The notes under the pieces: model-generated
Told to the model about the DNA's origin: nothing
The model's input: the letters and a program-made list of their open reading frames with translations, nothing else
Database searches by the model: none
Translations under genes and position numbers: made by a program
NCBI RefSeq assembly: GCF_002284565.1
Contig: NZ_NPKI01000046.1
Location: 372,001 to 436,000 of the forward strand
Source of the DNA: Mesorhizobium mediterraneum
GTDB taxonomy: Bacteria; Pseudomonadota; Alphaproteobacteria; Rhizobiales; Rhizobiaceae
DNA: 64,000 nucleotides
Direction: 5' to 3'
Shown here: one piece after another, positions 8,487-17,548 of the stretch
How the letters are laid out: each line of letters opens with the position of its first letter
Position numbering within the stretch: position 1 is the stretch's first letter

Positions 8487-9146
8487 ATGGAGTGGGATTG
8501 GAATTTCGTCTGGGAGATCATGCCAACGCTGATCCAGGGCGTGAAGATCACCATCCTGGCGACGCTGCTCGGCTCGGTTCTGGCCGCGATCGTGGGGCTG
8601 GCCATCGCGCTGGCGCGGCGCTCGCCGAACAGGGGCTTGTCGCGCACCGTCGGCTTCCTCGCCGAGTTCATCCGCGGCACGCCACTGCTGGTGCAGCTCT
8701 ATTTCATCTTCTACGTGCTGCCGGACATCGGTATCCTGCTGCCGCCGCTGGTGGCGGGCGTCATCGGCCTCGGCCTGCACTACGGCACCTACACGGCCGA
8801 AGTCTATCGCGCCGGCATCGAGAATGTGCCGCGCGGCCAGTGGGAAGCCGCCAAGGCCTGCAATCTGAACGCCAGGCAGACCTGGACCCACATCATCATG
8901 CCGCAGGCTATTCCGCCGATGATCCCGGCGCTTGCCAACTACTTCATCGCGATGTTCAAAGAGACGCCGCTGCTTTCGGCGATCACCGTGCTGGAATTGA
9001 TGAACCAGGCCAAGAGTGTCGCCAACACCTATTACCGCTACGTCGAGCCGATGACTTTGGTCGGCGCCTTCTTCCTCGTCATCAGCCTATTCTCGGTCGT
9101 GCTGCTGCGCTGGCTGGAACGCCGCTACGGGCGGATCGAAACATGA
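8487..9146 (+). CDS. ehuD: Ectoine/5-hydroxyectoine ABC transporter permease EhuD
   Basis: A 219-aa HisM-type permease starting at the ATG at 8487. An open extension back to 8427 overlaps ehuC and is not used. It shows the family motifs EFIRGTPLLVQLYF and GQWEAAKACNLNARQTW with IIMPQAIPPMIPALANYFI, plus several transmembrane segments. It is the second half of the EhuCD membrane dimer. It is the last transport gene. A 41-bp-armed inverted repeat separates it from eutA, which may mark a drop in transcription between transport and catabolic genes. Confidence 0.9.
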   Translation: MEWDWNFVWEIMPTLIQGVKITILATLLGSVLAAIVGLAIALARRSPNRGLSRTVGFLAEFIRGTPLLVQLYFIFYVLPDIGILLPPLVAGVIGLGLHYGTYTAEVYRAGIENVPRGQWEAAKACNLNARQTWTHIIMPQAIPPMIPALANYFIAMFKETPLLSAITVLELMNQAKSVANTYYRYVEPMTLVGAFFLVISLFSVVLLRWLERRYGRIET

Positions 9147-9170
9147 CAGTGGTTCCTGCAATGCCCTTGC

Positions 9171-9342
9171 TCTACGGCGCCCCCCTCTGTCCTGCCGGAC
9201 ATCTCCCCCACTTGGGGGGAGATTGGCTGTCACCGTTGCTTTCGCCAATCTCCAATGTTGATGAACAGGCGCTGTCAGCGAAGCTGCCGATCTCCCCCTG
9301 TGTGGGGGAGATGTCCGGCAGGACAGAGGGGGGCGCCGTAGA
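9171..9342. repeat. Long inverted repeat with 41-bp perfect arms between ehuD and eutA
   Basis: Bases 9171-9211 and 9302-9342 are exact reverse complements over 41 bp, separated by a 90-bp centre. A further hairpin occurs inside each arm region (CTCCCCCAC facing GGGGGGAG around 9203-9221). No open reading frame is present. The structure resembles a rhizobial intergenic mosaic element rather than an insertion sequence. In RNA it would form a very stable stem and could affect expression of eutABCDE. Confidence 0.85.
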
Positions 9343-9369
9343 GTGCAAACCGTTGGCAAGGAGCGCGTG

Positions 9370-10143
9370 GTGACCACTCCTGTCGACATCCGCTTGCACT
9401 CGACACGGCCGGCGCTCGACGCGCGTCCGCTGGAAAAGCGCGTCGGCCTGATCATCCTTGCCACCGACCATACGACCGAGCCGGATTTTCGCCGCATGGT
9501 GGCGAGCGACCGGGTAGGCGTCTATGTCGCGCGCATCCCCTATGCCAATCCGACGACGCCGGAGAATTTGCGTAAGATGCAGCCGTCGCTTGCGGCGGGC
9601 GCTGCGCTCATCCTGCCCGACGAGCCGCTCGACGCGATCTGCTATTCCTGCACGTCGGCCTCCGTGGTCATCGGCGATGCCGAGATCGAGGCGGCGGTGC
9701 AGGCAGCCAAGCCCGGCGTGCCGGTGGTCACGCCGCCGATGGCAGGGGTGCGTGGCTTGAAGGCGCTGGGCGCCAGGACGATCAGCATTCTCACGCCCTA
9801 CACGGTCGAGACCAGCCGGCCGATGGCGGCCTATTTCGCGGCGCATGGTTTCGAGATCGCCAGCTTCACCTGCCTCGGCTTCGAGGACGACCGCGAGATG
9901 GCACGGATTGCGCCGGCGTCGCTGGTCGATCTGGCGCGCGAGGCGACCGATGCGAAGGCGGACGCGTTGTTCGTCTCCTGCACGGCGCTGCGGGCCGCGC
10001 TTGCCGTGGTCGGCATGGAAGAGGCGATCGGCCGTCCGGTCGTGACCAGCAACCAGGCAACGGCCTGGAACTGCCTGCGGCTTTGCGGCGACGACGAGCC
10101 GCGCGCCGAATTCGGCCGTCTGATGACGCTGCCGTTGAATTGA
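9370..10143 (+). CDS. eutA: Ectoine utilisation protein EutA (Asp/Glu racemase / maleate isomerase-like)
   Basis: A 257-aa protein with the Asp/Glu racemase fold. The start is a GTG at 9370, or 9367, placed after AAGGAG at 9357-9362. The two cysteines of the active site pair are visible in CYSCTSASVVIG and in ALFVSCTALRA. In S. meliloti and Ruegeria, eutA is always with eutBC and is thought to take part in converting 5-hydroxyectoine to ectoine, but its reaction is not established. It is first in the eutABCDE run and ends 16 nt before eutB. Confidence 0.88.
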   Translation: MTTPVDIRLHSTRPALDARPLEKRVGLIILATDHTTEPDFRRMVASDRVGVYVARIPYANPTTPENLRKMQPSLAAGAALILPDEPLDAICYSCTSASVVIGDAEIEAAVQAAKPGVPVVTPPMAGVRGLKALGARTISILTPYTVETSRPMAAYFAAHGFEIASFTCLGFEDDREMARIAPASLVDLAREATDAKADALFVSCTALRAALAVVGMEEAIGRPVVTSNQATAWNCLRLCGDDEPRAEFGRLMTLPLN

Positions 10144-10159
10144 CCGCGGAGCAAAGGCC

Positions 10160-11158
10160 ATGGCCGCGAACGACGTCACCCTCTCCGATATCCGCGCCGC
10201 GCGCGAGCGGATCGCAGGCAAGGTTGAGCGCACGCCGACCGTGCTTTCCCCGAGTCTTTCCGGGCACTTGGGCGCGCCTGTTTATCTCAAGCTCGAACAT
10301 CGGCAGACCACCGGCAGCTTTAAGCTGCGTGGTGCCTCGAACGCCATCGCGTCGCTGAACGCTGAGGAGAAGGCGCGTGGCGTGGTCGCCGCCTCGACCG
10401 GCAATCATGGCCGGGCGCTGGCTCATGCGGCGAAGCTCGAAGGCATGCGCGCGACGATCTGCATGTCGCGACTGGTGCCGCAGAATAAGCTCGACGAAAT
10501 CCGCCGGCTCGGCGCCGAGATCCGCATCGTCGGCAACAGCCAGGACGATGCGCAGCAGGAGGTTGAACGGCTGGTCGCGGAAGAGGGGCTGGTCATGCTG
10601 CCGCCCTTCGACCATCCTGATATCATCGCCGGACAAGGGACGCTCGGGCTGGAGATCATCGAGCAGGTTGCGGACGCCGCTTTGGTGCTGGTGCCGCTGT
10701 CAGGCGGTGGGCTGGCGGCGGGTGTCGCCGCTGCCGTGAAGGGTGTAAGCCCGAGCACGAAGGTCATCGGCGTTTCGATGGCGCGCGGTGCGGCGATGAA
10801 GGCAAGCCTTGATGCCGGACATCCAGTTTTGGTCGAGGAACTGCCGACGCTGGCGGATTCGCTCGGCGGCGGCATCGGCCTCGACAACCGGCTGACCTTT
10901 TCGATGTGCCGCGACCTGCTCGACGATGTGATCCTGCTCAGCGAGGACGAGATCGCCGCCGGCATCCTCCATGCCTATGAACAGGAGCGCGAGATCGTCG
11001 AAGGCGCCGGCGCGGTCTGCATCGCCGCCGTGCTTGCCGGCAAGGTCAGGGCGAGCGGCCCCACGGTGCTCATTCTGTCGGGCCGCAACATCGATATGAC
11101 GCAGCACAGGAAAGTCGTTTGCGGCGAACACGCCTCATTCAAGGAGCACTCGGGATGA
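10160..11158 (+). CDS. eutB: Hydroxyectoine utilisation dehydratase EutB (threonine dehydratase-like)
   Basis: A 332-aa PLP enzyme of the serine/threonine dehydratase family (fold type II). The PLP lysine is K55 in TGSFKLRGASNAI. The phosphate-binding loop is the glycine-rich PLSGGGLAAGVAAA segment, and the STGNHG asparagine loop is present. EutB is proposed to dehydrate 5-hydroxyectoine, with EutC then reducing the product to ectoine. An ordinary threonine/serine dehydratase is the alternative by family, but the position between eutA and eutC favours EutB. Confidence 0.9.
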   Translation: MAANDVTLSDIRAARERIAGKVERTPTVLSPSLSGHLGAPVYLKLEHRQTTGSFKLRGASNAIASLNAEEKARGVVAASTGNHGRALAHAAKLEGMRATICMSRLVPQNKLDEIRRLGAEIRIVGNSQDDAQQEVERLVAEEGLVMLPPFDHPDIIAGQGTLGLEIIEQVADAALVLVPLSGGGLAAGVAAAVKGVSPSTKVIGVSMARGAAMKASLDAGHPVLVEELPTLADSLGGGIGLDNRLTFSMCRDLLDDVILLSEDEIAAGILHAYEQEREIVEGAGAVCIAAVLAGKVRASGPTVLILSGRNIDMTQHRKVVCGEHASFKEHSG

Positions 11159-11222
11159 AAGTTCTTTCACGTCGAGTTTCTTCCCAAGGATCGCTATCCT
11201 TTGCAATTGAGGAGCACGCCGC

Positions 11223-12215
11223 ATGAGCCGGATGACGATACTCACCGAAGCCGAATTGCGCGCGATCGTGAAGCTCGATCTCGATGCCGTCGCCTGCGTC
11301 GAAAATGCGTTCCGCGCGCTTGCCACCTTGCCGGTGGCGATGCCGCCGATCCTGCGGCTCGACATTCCCGAGCACCGCGGCGAGGTCGACGTCAAGACTG
11401 CCTATGTGCCAGGTATCGACGGTTTTGCGATCAAGATCAGTCCCGGCTTCTTCGACAATCCGAAGCTCGGCCTGCCCAGCGTCAACGGCATGATGGTGCT
11501 GCTGTCGTCAAAAACCGGGCTGGTCGAAGCGCTGCTGCTCGATAATGGCTATTTGACCGACATCCGCACAGCCGCGGCCGGAGCGGTCGCGGCGAAACAC
11601 CTTTCGCGAGCCGACTCCTCAATTGCCGCGATCTTCGGCGCCGGCGTCCAGGCCGGGCTGCAGCTCGAGGCGCTTATGCTGGTGCGGCCGATCGCTGAGG
11701 CCCGCATCTGGGCCAGGGACGCCGCCAAGGCCGAGGCTGCGGCGGACGCATTGCGCGAAAGACTAGGCATCGTCGTGCGCGCGGAGCCCGATGCGGCAAA
11801 AGCGGCGGCCGACGCCGACATCATCGTCACCACGACACCCGCTACCGAACCGCTGATCAAGGCCGGCTTCGTCTCCGCCGGCCAGCACATCACCGCTATG
11901 GGCTCGGACGCCGAGCACAAGAACGAGATCGCGCCGGCGATCCTGCGCATGGCCGATCTCTACGTCGCCGACAGCGCGAAACAGACGCGGCTGCTGGGCG
12001 AACTGCATCATGCCATCGCGACAGGTGTCATGGCAGCCGATGCCGAGATTACCGAGCTTGGCCAGATCATCGCCGGCGAAAGACATGGCCGGCGCTCGGC
12101 CAGCGACATCACCATCGCCGACCTCACCGGCACCGGCGTGCAGGACACGGCGATAGCCACGCTCGCCCGCGACCGTGCCCGAGCAGCCAACACCGGTACG
12201 ATTTTCGAAAGCTGA
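11223..12215 (+). CDS. eutC: Ectoine utilisation protein EutC (ornithine cyclodeaminase / mu-crystallin family)
   Basis: A 330-aa protein with the ornithine cyclodeaminase fold. There is a substrate-side domain (DVKTAYVPGIDGFAIKIS, DNGYLTDIRTAAAGAVAAKH) and a Rossmann NAD(P) domain with GAGVQAGLQLEA. The start ATG at 11223 follows GAGGAG, and an ATG at 11232 is also possible. EutC is thought to reduce the EutB product to ectoine with NAD(P)H. Its stop codon overlaps an upstream in-frame ATG of the next ORF, and the true eutD start lies 39 nt downstream. Confidence 0.9.
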   Translation: MSRMTILTEAELRAIVKLDLDAVACVENAFRALATLPVAMPPILRLDIPEHRGEVDVKTAYVPGIDGFAIKISPGFFDNPKLGLPSVNGMMVLLSSKTGLVEALLLDNGYLTDIRTAAAGAVAAKHLSRADSSIAAIFGAGVQAGLQLEALMLVRPIAEARIWARDAAKAEAAADALRERLGIVVRAEPDAAKAAADADIIVTTTPATEPLIKAGFVSAGQHITAMGSDAEHKNEIAPAILRMADLYVADSAKQTRLLGELHHAIATGVMAADAEITELGQIIAGERHGRRSASDITIADLTGTGVQDTAIATLARDRARAANTGTIFES

Positions 12216-12253
12216 TGCTGGCCGCAAGGCCCAACAAACGAGGACCAAGAACA

Positions 12254-13432
12254 ATGCAGCCTAATCTCAAATTCTCGCGCGGCGAATATGCGGAGCGCCT
12301 GGCCAAGACACGGAAGGCCATGGAGGCCAAGGGCGTCGATCTGCTTGTTGTCAGCGATCCATCCAACATGGCGTGGCTGACCGGCTATGACGGCTGGTCG
12401 TTCTATGTGCACCAGGCCGTCATCGTGCCGCCGTCGGGCGAACCGGTGTGGTACGGGCGCGGCCAGGACGCCAACGGCGCCAAGCGCACCGCCTATCTCG
12501 CCCACGACAACATCGTCGGCTATGCCGACCACTATGTGCAGTCGACCGAACGCCACCCGATGGATTTTCTCTCGCAGGTGCTGGCCGATCGCGGCTGGGG
12601 CAAGCTTAGCATTGGCGTCGAGATGGACAATTACTGGTTCTCGGCCGCTGCCTTCGCGTCACTGCAGAAACATCTGCCCAATGCGCGCTTCGTCGACGCC
12701 ACGGCTCTCGTCAACTGGCAGCGCGCGGTGAAGAGCCCGACCGAGATCGACTATATGCGCAAGGCCGCCCGCATCGTGGAAGCGATGCACCAGCGCATCG
12801 TCGACAAGATCGAAGTCGGCATGCGCAAGTGCGATCTGGTCGCGGAGATCTATGATGCCGGCACGCGCGGCGTCGACGGTATCGGCGGCGACTATCCGGC
12901 GATCGTGCCGCTGCTGCCGTCGGGCGCCGATGCGTCGGCGCCGCATCTGACCTGGGACGACAAGCCGATGAAGTCGGGCGAGGGCACCTTCTTCGAGATC
13001 GCCGGCTGCTACAACCGCTACCATTGTCCGCTTTCGCGGACTGTGTTCCTTGGTAAACCCACGCAGGAATTCCTCGATGCCGAAAAGGCGACGCTGGAAG
13101 GCATGGAGGCTGGGCTTGCCGCGGCAAAGCCCGGCAATACATGCGAGGACATTGCCAATGCCTTCTTCGCCGTGCTGAAGAGATACGGCATCGTCAAGGA
13201 TAACCGCACCGGCTATCCGATCGGGCTTTCCTATCCACCGGACTGGGGCGAACGCACGATGAGCCTGCGCCCTGGCGATCGCACCGAGCTGAAGCCCGGC
13301 ATGACTTTCCATTTCATGACTGGCCTGTGGCTGGAGACGATGGGGCTCGAGATCACCGAATCCATCCTGATCACCAAGACCGGCGTCGAGTGCCTGGCCA
13401 ACGTGCCGCGCAAGCTGGTGGTGAAGAATTGA
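12254..13432 (+). CDS. eutD: Ectoine hydrolase (EutD / DoeA)
   Basis: A 392-aa protein of the M24 aminopeptidase P/creatinase fold. The ATG at 12254 is preceded by GAGGA. It has the N-terminal creatinase domain (VVSDPSNMAWLTGYDGWSFY) and the C-terminal pita-bread domain (EIAGCYNRYHCPLSRTVFLG, ESILITKTG). DoeA opens the ectoine ring to give N-alpha-acetyl-L-2,4-diaminobutyrate, the inducer of EnuR. Some metal ligands of true M24 peptidases are replaced in this family, which fits a hydrolase that is not a metallopeptidase. It is followed after 5 nt by eutE. Confidence 0.92.
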   Translation: MQPNLKFSRGEYAERLAKTRKAMEAKGVDLLVVSDPSNMAWLTGYDGWSFYVHQAVIVPPSGEPVWYGRGQDANGAKRTAYLAHDNIVGYADHYVQSTERHPMDFLSQVLADRGWGKLSIGVEMDNYWFSAAAFASLQKHLPNARFVDATALVNWQRAVKSPTEIDYMRKAARIVEAMHQRIVDKIEVGMRKCDLVAEIYDAGTRGVDGIGGDYPAIVPLLPSGADASAPHLTWDDKPMKSGEGTFFEIAGCYNRYHCPLSRTVFLGKPTQEFLDAEKATLEGMEAGLAAAKPGNTCEDIANAFFAVLKRYGIVKDNRTGYPIGLSYPPDWGERTMSLRPGDRTELKPGMTFHFMTGLWLETMGLEITESILITKTGVECLANVPRKLVVKN

Positions 13433-13437
13433 GCCCG

Positions 13438-14439
13438 ATGTCCCAGCTTCGCCCATCGCCGATCACGCCGACCGTCGACTTCGACCGCGACGGCGTGCAG
13501 CACGGATTCCTGCGGCTGCCCTACAGCCGCGACGATTCGGCCTGGGGATCGGTGATGATCCCGATTTGCGTGATCCGTAACGGCAACGGGCCGACCGCAC
13601 TGCTCACCGGCGGCAACCATGGCGACGAATATGAGGGGCCGCTGGCGCTCTACGATCTCGCCCGCACGCTCGATCCAAAGCACGTCAGCGGCACGGTCAT
13701 CATCGTGCCGGCGATGAACTATCCGGCGTTCCGCGCCGGCACCCGCACCTCGCCGATCGACAAGGGCAATCTGAACCGCAGCTTTCCAGGCCGGCCAGAC
13801 GGCACGGTGACCGAGAAGATCGCCGACTACTTCCAGCGCGAACTCTTGCCGCGCACAGACATCGCGCTCGACTTCCATTCCGGCGGCAAGACACTCGACT
13901 TCGTGCCGTTCTGCGCCGCCCATATCCGGCCCGACAAGGTGCTGGAGGCGAAGGGCTTCGCCGCGGTCGAGGCGTTCTCGGCACCGTGGTCGATGAAGAT
14001 GCTGGAGATCGACGCGGTCGGCATGTTCGACACTGCGGCCGAAGAAATGGGCAAGCTGTTCATCACCACCGAGCTTGGCGGCGGTGGGACTTCTCGCGCG
14101 AAAACGGTGCGGATCGCTCGTCGCGGGGTGCTCAATGTGCTGCGCCATGCCGGCATTGTCGCCGGTGCGGTCGAGATGCAGCCGACCCGCTGGCTGGACA
14201 TGCCGTCAGGCGATTGCTTCTCGTTCGCCGAGGACGACGGGATGATCGAAACGATGATCGATCTCGGCGAGCCCGTCGAAGACGGCCAAGTCCTGGCGCG
14301 CATCCACTCCATCGGCCGCACCGGTTCCGCACCGCAGGAGATCAGGGCAAGAATGTCCGGCCTTCTGGCCGCGCGGCATTTCCCCGGACTGGTCAAGGCG
14401 GGCGACTGCACCGCAGTGGTCGCTGTGCTGGTCGATTGA
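13438..14439 (+). CDS. eutE: N-alpha-acetyl-L-2,4-diaminobutyrate deacetylase (EutE / DoeB)
   Basis: A 333-aa protein of the succinylglutamate desuccinylase/aspartoacylase family. The start ATG at 13438 lies 5 nt after the eutD stop. Zinc ligands are visible in GGNHGDEYEGP (His and Glu) and DFHSGG (His). The NLNRSFPGRPDG motif is also typical. It removes the acetyl group from the DoeA product to give 2,4-diaminobutyrate, which the aminotransferase at 774-2153 can use. It is the last gene of the eut run and is convergent with the siderophore reductase gene, only 18 bp away. No clear terminator was seen between them. Confidence 0.92.
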   Translation: MSQLRPSPITPTVDFDRDGVQHGFLRLPYSRDDSAWGSVMIPICVIRNGNGPTALLTGGNHGDEYEGPLALYDLARTLDPKHVSGTVIIVPAMNYPAFRAGTRTSPIDKGNLNRSFPGRPDGTVTEKIADYFQRELLPRTDIALDFHSGGKTLDFVPFCAAHIRPDKVLEAKGFAAVEAFSAPWSMKMLEIDAVGMFDTAAEEMGKLFITTELGGGGTSRAKTVRIARRGVLNVLRHAGIVAGAVEMQPTRWLDMPSGDCFSFAEDDGMIETMIDLGEPVEDGQVLARIHSIGRTGSAPQEIRARMSGLLAARHFPGLVKAGDCTAVVAVLVD

Positions 14440-14457
14440 AGGCGGAGCCAGCCAAAC

Positions 14458-15558
14458 TCAGGTTTGGTCGTTCTGCCGCGCGGTATCGCCTTCGAAGCCG
14501 CAACGCCAATAGGCGACGACGAGGTGCGCGTCGCGCGGCAGCTTCCGGTCCTGCCTGAGGTAGGACCGGATGGCGCGGAAGCTCTTGTGCTCGCAGCCGA
14601 CCCAGGCGAAGACGCTGCGCCCATCTTCGGGCCAAGGCACGTTCCGGACCGCGTCCTGAAGCAAAGCGGATTTGCCTGGGGCCACGCCATTCCTGTGCAG
14701 CCATTTTATGTCCAGTGTGGCCTGCGAAACCGGCTTCTGCTCTTCGTTGCCATAAGCGACTTCGATGCGGACGACGGCGTGCACGCCTGCCGGCAGCGCC
14801 TCCACTATACGGCCGATCGCGGGCAGCGCGGTCTCGTCGCCGGCAAGCAGGCACCAGTCGGCCTGAGGGATGTCGCCGCCGCCCGGGCCGGTCATCCCGA
14901 CGATATCGCCGATCCGTGCATTGGCCGCGAAACGCGCGCCGGGCATGCCATCGCCATCATGCAATACGAAGTCGATATCGACCTCTCCCTTTTCGACGTC
15001 GATGCGGCGGATCGTGTAGACGCGCACATCCGGCCGCCGTTCCGCTTCGGGCCATACCGGACGGCCGTCCACGCCGGTGACCGGCCAGGCGGGTACTGCG
15101 CCATCCTTGGGAAGCAGCAGACGGACATGAAGCCCGCCCGTTGCGAAGCGTCCAAGGTCGCTTCCGGCCAGGGTCAGCCGTCGCATATGCGGTGTCACAT
15201 CGGCGGTTCGCACGACGCGCATCTCGCGGAAATAGGGTAGCGGTTGCCCTGCCGCCCCGTCGCCCTGCCAGATGATGCTGGGGTTATCCGCCGCTGCGAA
15301 ATGCAGCAGGTGCTCGGCGATGGAGAGCTTCACATAGGCCAGGGATGTCTCGTCTCTGCCCTCGGCAAAAACCTTCAGGCAGCGCTGGCAGGCTTCCATG
15401 CTGGCCGAGCCGAAGGCCGTGTCGATGCGGCTGCAGGCGCCGTCGACGGCGACATCGCCATGGTCGGCAAAATGCGCGCAAAGCCGCTTCATGATGTCTT
15501 GCGGACAAGACAGCATGATTTCGGCGGATGCCTTGAGGTTCCTCGGCATTTCAACCAT
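14458..15558 (-). CDS. Siderophore-interacting FAD protein with N-terminal DUF2218 domain
   Basis: A 366-aa protein whose ATG at 15558 follows AAGGAG. Residues about 1-95 form a DUF2218-like domain (YVKLSIAEHLLHFAA). The remainder is the siderophore ferric-reductase family: an FAD-binding half with VRVYTIRR and FVLHDGDGMPGARFA, then a C-terminal SIP half ending VAYWRCGFEGD. It probably reduces the ferric siderophore in the cytoplasm with NAD(P)H to release iron. It overlaps the permease gene by 8 nt and is the last gene of the iron operon. DUF2218 has no known function. Its fusion here suggests a role in handling the same ligand. Confidence 0.87.
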   Translation of the reverse strand: MVEMPRNLKASAEIMLSCPQDIMKRLCAHFADHGDVAVDGACSRIDTAFGSASMEACQRCLKVFAEGRDETSLAYVKLSIAEHLLHFAAADNPSIIWQGDGAAGQPLPYFREMRVVRTADVTPHMRRLTLAGSDLGRFATGGLHVRLLLPKDGAVPAWPVTGVDGRPVWPEAERRPDVRVYTIRRIDVEKGEVDIDFVLHDGDGMPGARFAANARIGDIVGMTGPGGGDIPQADWCLLAGDETALPAIGRIVEALPAGVHAVVRIEVAYGNEEQKPVSQATLDIKWLHRNGVAPGKSALLQDAVRNVPWPEDGRSVFAWVGCEHKSFRAIRSYLRQDRKLPRDAHLVVAYWRCGFEGDTARQNDQT

Positions 15559-17548
15559 GGCGCGGCACTCCTTTTGCGAGCAGATGGACGAGATAAGGTC
15601 CGCCAAGCAGCGAGGCGAACAGGCCGACGGGCAGTTCGTATGGAAAGGCCACCATGCGCGACAGCCAGTCCGACACGATCATCAGCAGCGCGCCGACAAG
15701 GACCGCGCCGGCGAGGTGAAGGCGGGCGCGGGCAAAGCCGATCGGCCGGGCAAGGTGCGGCGCGATGAGACCGACGAAGCTCAGTGGCCCGACGAACATC
15801 GCGGCAAGCGCGGTGAGGATTGCTGCGAGCACGATCAGCGTCAGTCGTCCGCCCGCGATCGGCAGGCCGAGTCCGCGTGCGGTATCCTCGCCGAGCGGCA
15901 GGATATCGAGCCAGCGGGCGGCGAGAAACAGCGGCAGCGTCAACAGCATCAGACACGCCAAGGCCACCCAGGCATCGGCGCCGGTCGCCTGGCTGGTCGA
16001 GCCGCTGAGCCAGCGCAGCAGGACATAGGATTGCGAATTTCCCATGGCGATCGTCGCGGTGATCACGGCGCTGCACAGCGCGCTCATGGCAATGCCGGCA
16101 AGCAGCAACCGCTCGGAGCCGAATTTCGCCCGTGCGGCAATGGTCAGCATAGCGATCAGCACCGCCAGCGAGCCGAAAACGGATCCGGCGAGTTGCCAGT
16201 CGAGCCCGGCCGTCGCGCTGACCATCAAGACCGCGGTCAGGCCGGCACCGGCTCCGGTGCCGACACCCAGCACCTCGGGGCTTGCTAATGGATTGCCGGT
16301 GATCCGCTGGATGACGACGCCCGCCACTGCCAGCATGGCGCCGGCGGCTGCCGCCACGCCGATCCGCGGCGCGCGCCAGGCGGCGAGATCGGCCAGCATC
16401 TCGCCGCCGGCGACCGACCAGCCCGCCGGTCCTCGTCCGACGATAAGCGCTACTACCGCCGCGACAAGGGTCAGCAGAAGCAACAGCAAAATGATGAACC
16501 GGCCGGCCTTGCGCGGGGACGTGCCTGATGTGCCGAGGTTCGGCCATTCGAGCAGGCGCAGCGTCGGCAGCAGCCAAAGCAGAACCGGGCCGCCCAGAAG
16601 CGCGGCGCCCGCGCCGGTTGGAATGCGTTCGCCGCCGGCGCCTGCCGCCAGCTGCACCAGCCCATCCGTCAGCCACAGCAGGATGGCGCCGATCAACGGC
16701 GCGGCCAGCAACTTCTGCCCTAGCGAACGCGCGCCTGAAAGCGTGGCGAGCGCCGGTGCTGCAAGGCCGACGAAGCCGATGACGCCGACCTCGGCGACCA
16801 CCGTGGTCGCCATCCAAACGGCAAGCGCAATGACGAGGAAGCGGCTGGTGTGGCGGGCGATGCCGAGACTGCGCGCAGAAGCGTCGTCAAGGCCAAGGAT
16901 CGTCAGTGGCCTGAGCAGCAGCAGGGCGGCGCCGGCGCCGACCGCCAGCCTGGTCGACAGGGCGATGGGCGGCCCCCAATCCTGCTGGACCAGCGATCCG
17001 CCGCCCCAGATGAACAGCGAGAACAGATAGTCGCCATTGGCGAGGATCAGGGCGGCGCTGATGGCGCTCGCGGTGAGCGCCACCATCATGCCGGCAAGCA
17101 CGACGGAGACAGGCTCAAGCCCGCGCCGCCAGGTCAGCGACAGCACCAGCAGCACCGCAGCAGTGCCGCCGGCAAAGGCGACCGTGCCTTGCGACCGCTC
17201 CATCAGAAACGGCGCATAGACGGAGGCGGCCGTCATTGCCAGTTGCGCACCCGACGAGATGCCGAGCGTCGACGGCTCGGCCAGAGGGTTGCGCAGCACA
17301 CGCTGCAGCAGAAGCCCGGACAGGCCAAGGACGGCGCCGGCCAGCACCGCCACCACCGCACGCGGCAGCGTGCTGTAGAAAAGGATGATGCGATCGAGAT
17401 CGATGTCGCCCGCCGGCGCGGTCGGCCACTGCGTGCTGATGCGCCATGCGAACAGCAGCGCCGCCACCGCCGCGAGGAGGCCCCAGAGCGCGATCGGCGA
17501 CAGCGCACGGCCAGCCGTGGCGCGCTCGGTCATGGCGCGGTCAACCAT
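15551..17548 (-). CDS. fhuB: FhuB-like double-length ferric siderophore ABC permease
   Basis: A 665-aa inner-membrane protein made of two fused FecCD-type permease halves, the hallmark of FhuB. Half one has VLAGAVLGLSGLLLQRVLRNP and half two AGVVIQRITGNPLASPEVLG, the repeated coupling regions of the BtuC fold. Each half also ends in a GL(A/I)APH/L-type segment (VGLIAPHLAR). The start is the ATG at 17548, which overlaps the binding-protein stop. An open frame continuing to 18145 is antisense shadow coding. It moves the ferric siderophore across the inner membrane. No ATP-binding partner gene is present in the cluster. Confidence 0.92.
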   Translation of the reverse strand: MVDRAMTERATAGRALSPIALWGLLAAVAALLFAWRISTQWPTAPAGDIDLDRIILFYSTLPRAVVAVLAGAVLGLSGLLLQRVLRNPLAEPSTLGISSGAQLAMTAASVYAPFLMERSQGTVAFAGGTAAVLLVLSLTWRRGLEPVSVVLAGMMVALTASAISAALILANGDYLFSLFIWGGGSLVQQDWGPPIALSTRLAVGAGAALLLLRPLTILGLDDASARSLGIARHTSRFLVIALAVWMATTVVAEVGVIGFVGLAAPALATLSGARSLGQKLLAAPLIGAILLWLTDGLVQLAAGAGGERIPTGAGAALLGGPVLLWLLPTLRLLEWPNLGTSGTSPRKAGRFIILLLLLLTLVAAVVALIVGRGPAGWSVAGGEMLADLAAWRAPRIGVAAAAGAMLAVAGVVIQRITGNPLASPEVLGVGTGAGAGLTAVLMVSATAGLDWQLAGSVFGSLAVLIAMLTIAARAKFGSERLLLAGIAMSALCSAVITATIAMGNSQSYVLLRWLSGSTSQATGADAWVALACLMLLTLPLFLAARWLDILPLGEDTARGLGLPIAGGRLTLIVLAAILTALAAMFVGPLSFVGLIAPHLARPIGFARARLHLAGAVLVGALLMIVSDWLSRMVAFPYELPVGLFASLLGGPYLVHLLAKGVPRHG

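Noticed and set aside
10160..11158. Reading eutB as a plain threonine dehydratase
   Set aside because: The family motifs alone allow it, but its fixed place between eutA and eutC in an ectoine cluster makes the EutB role more likely.
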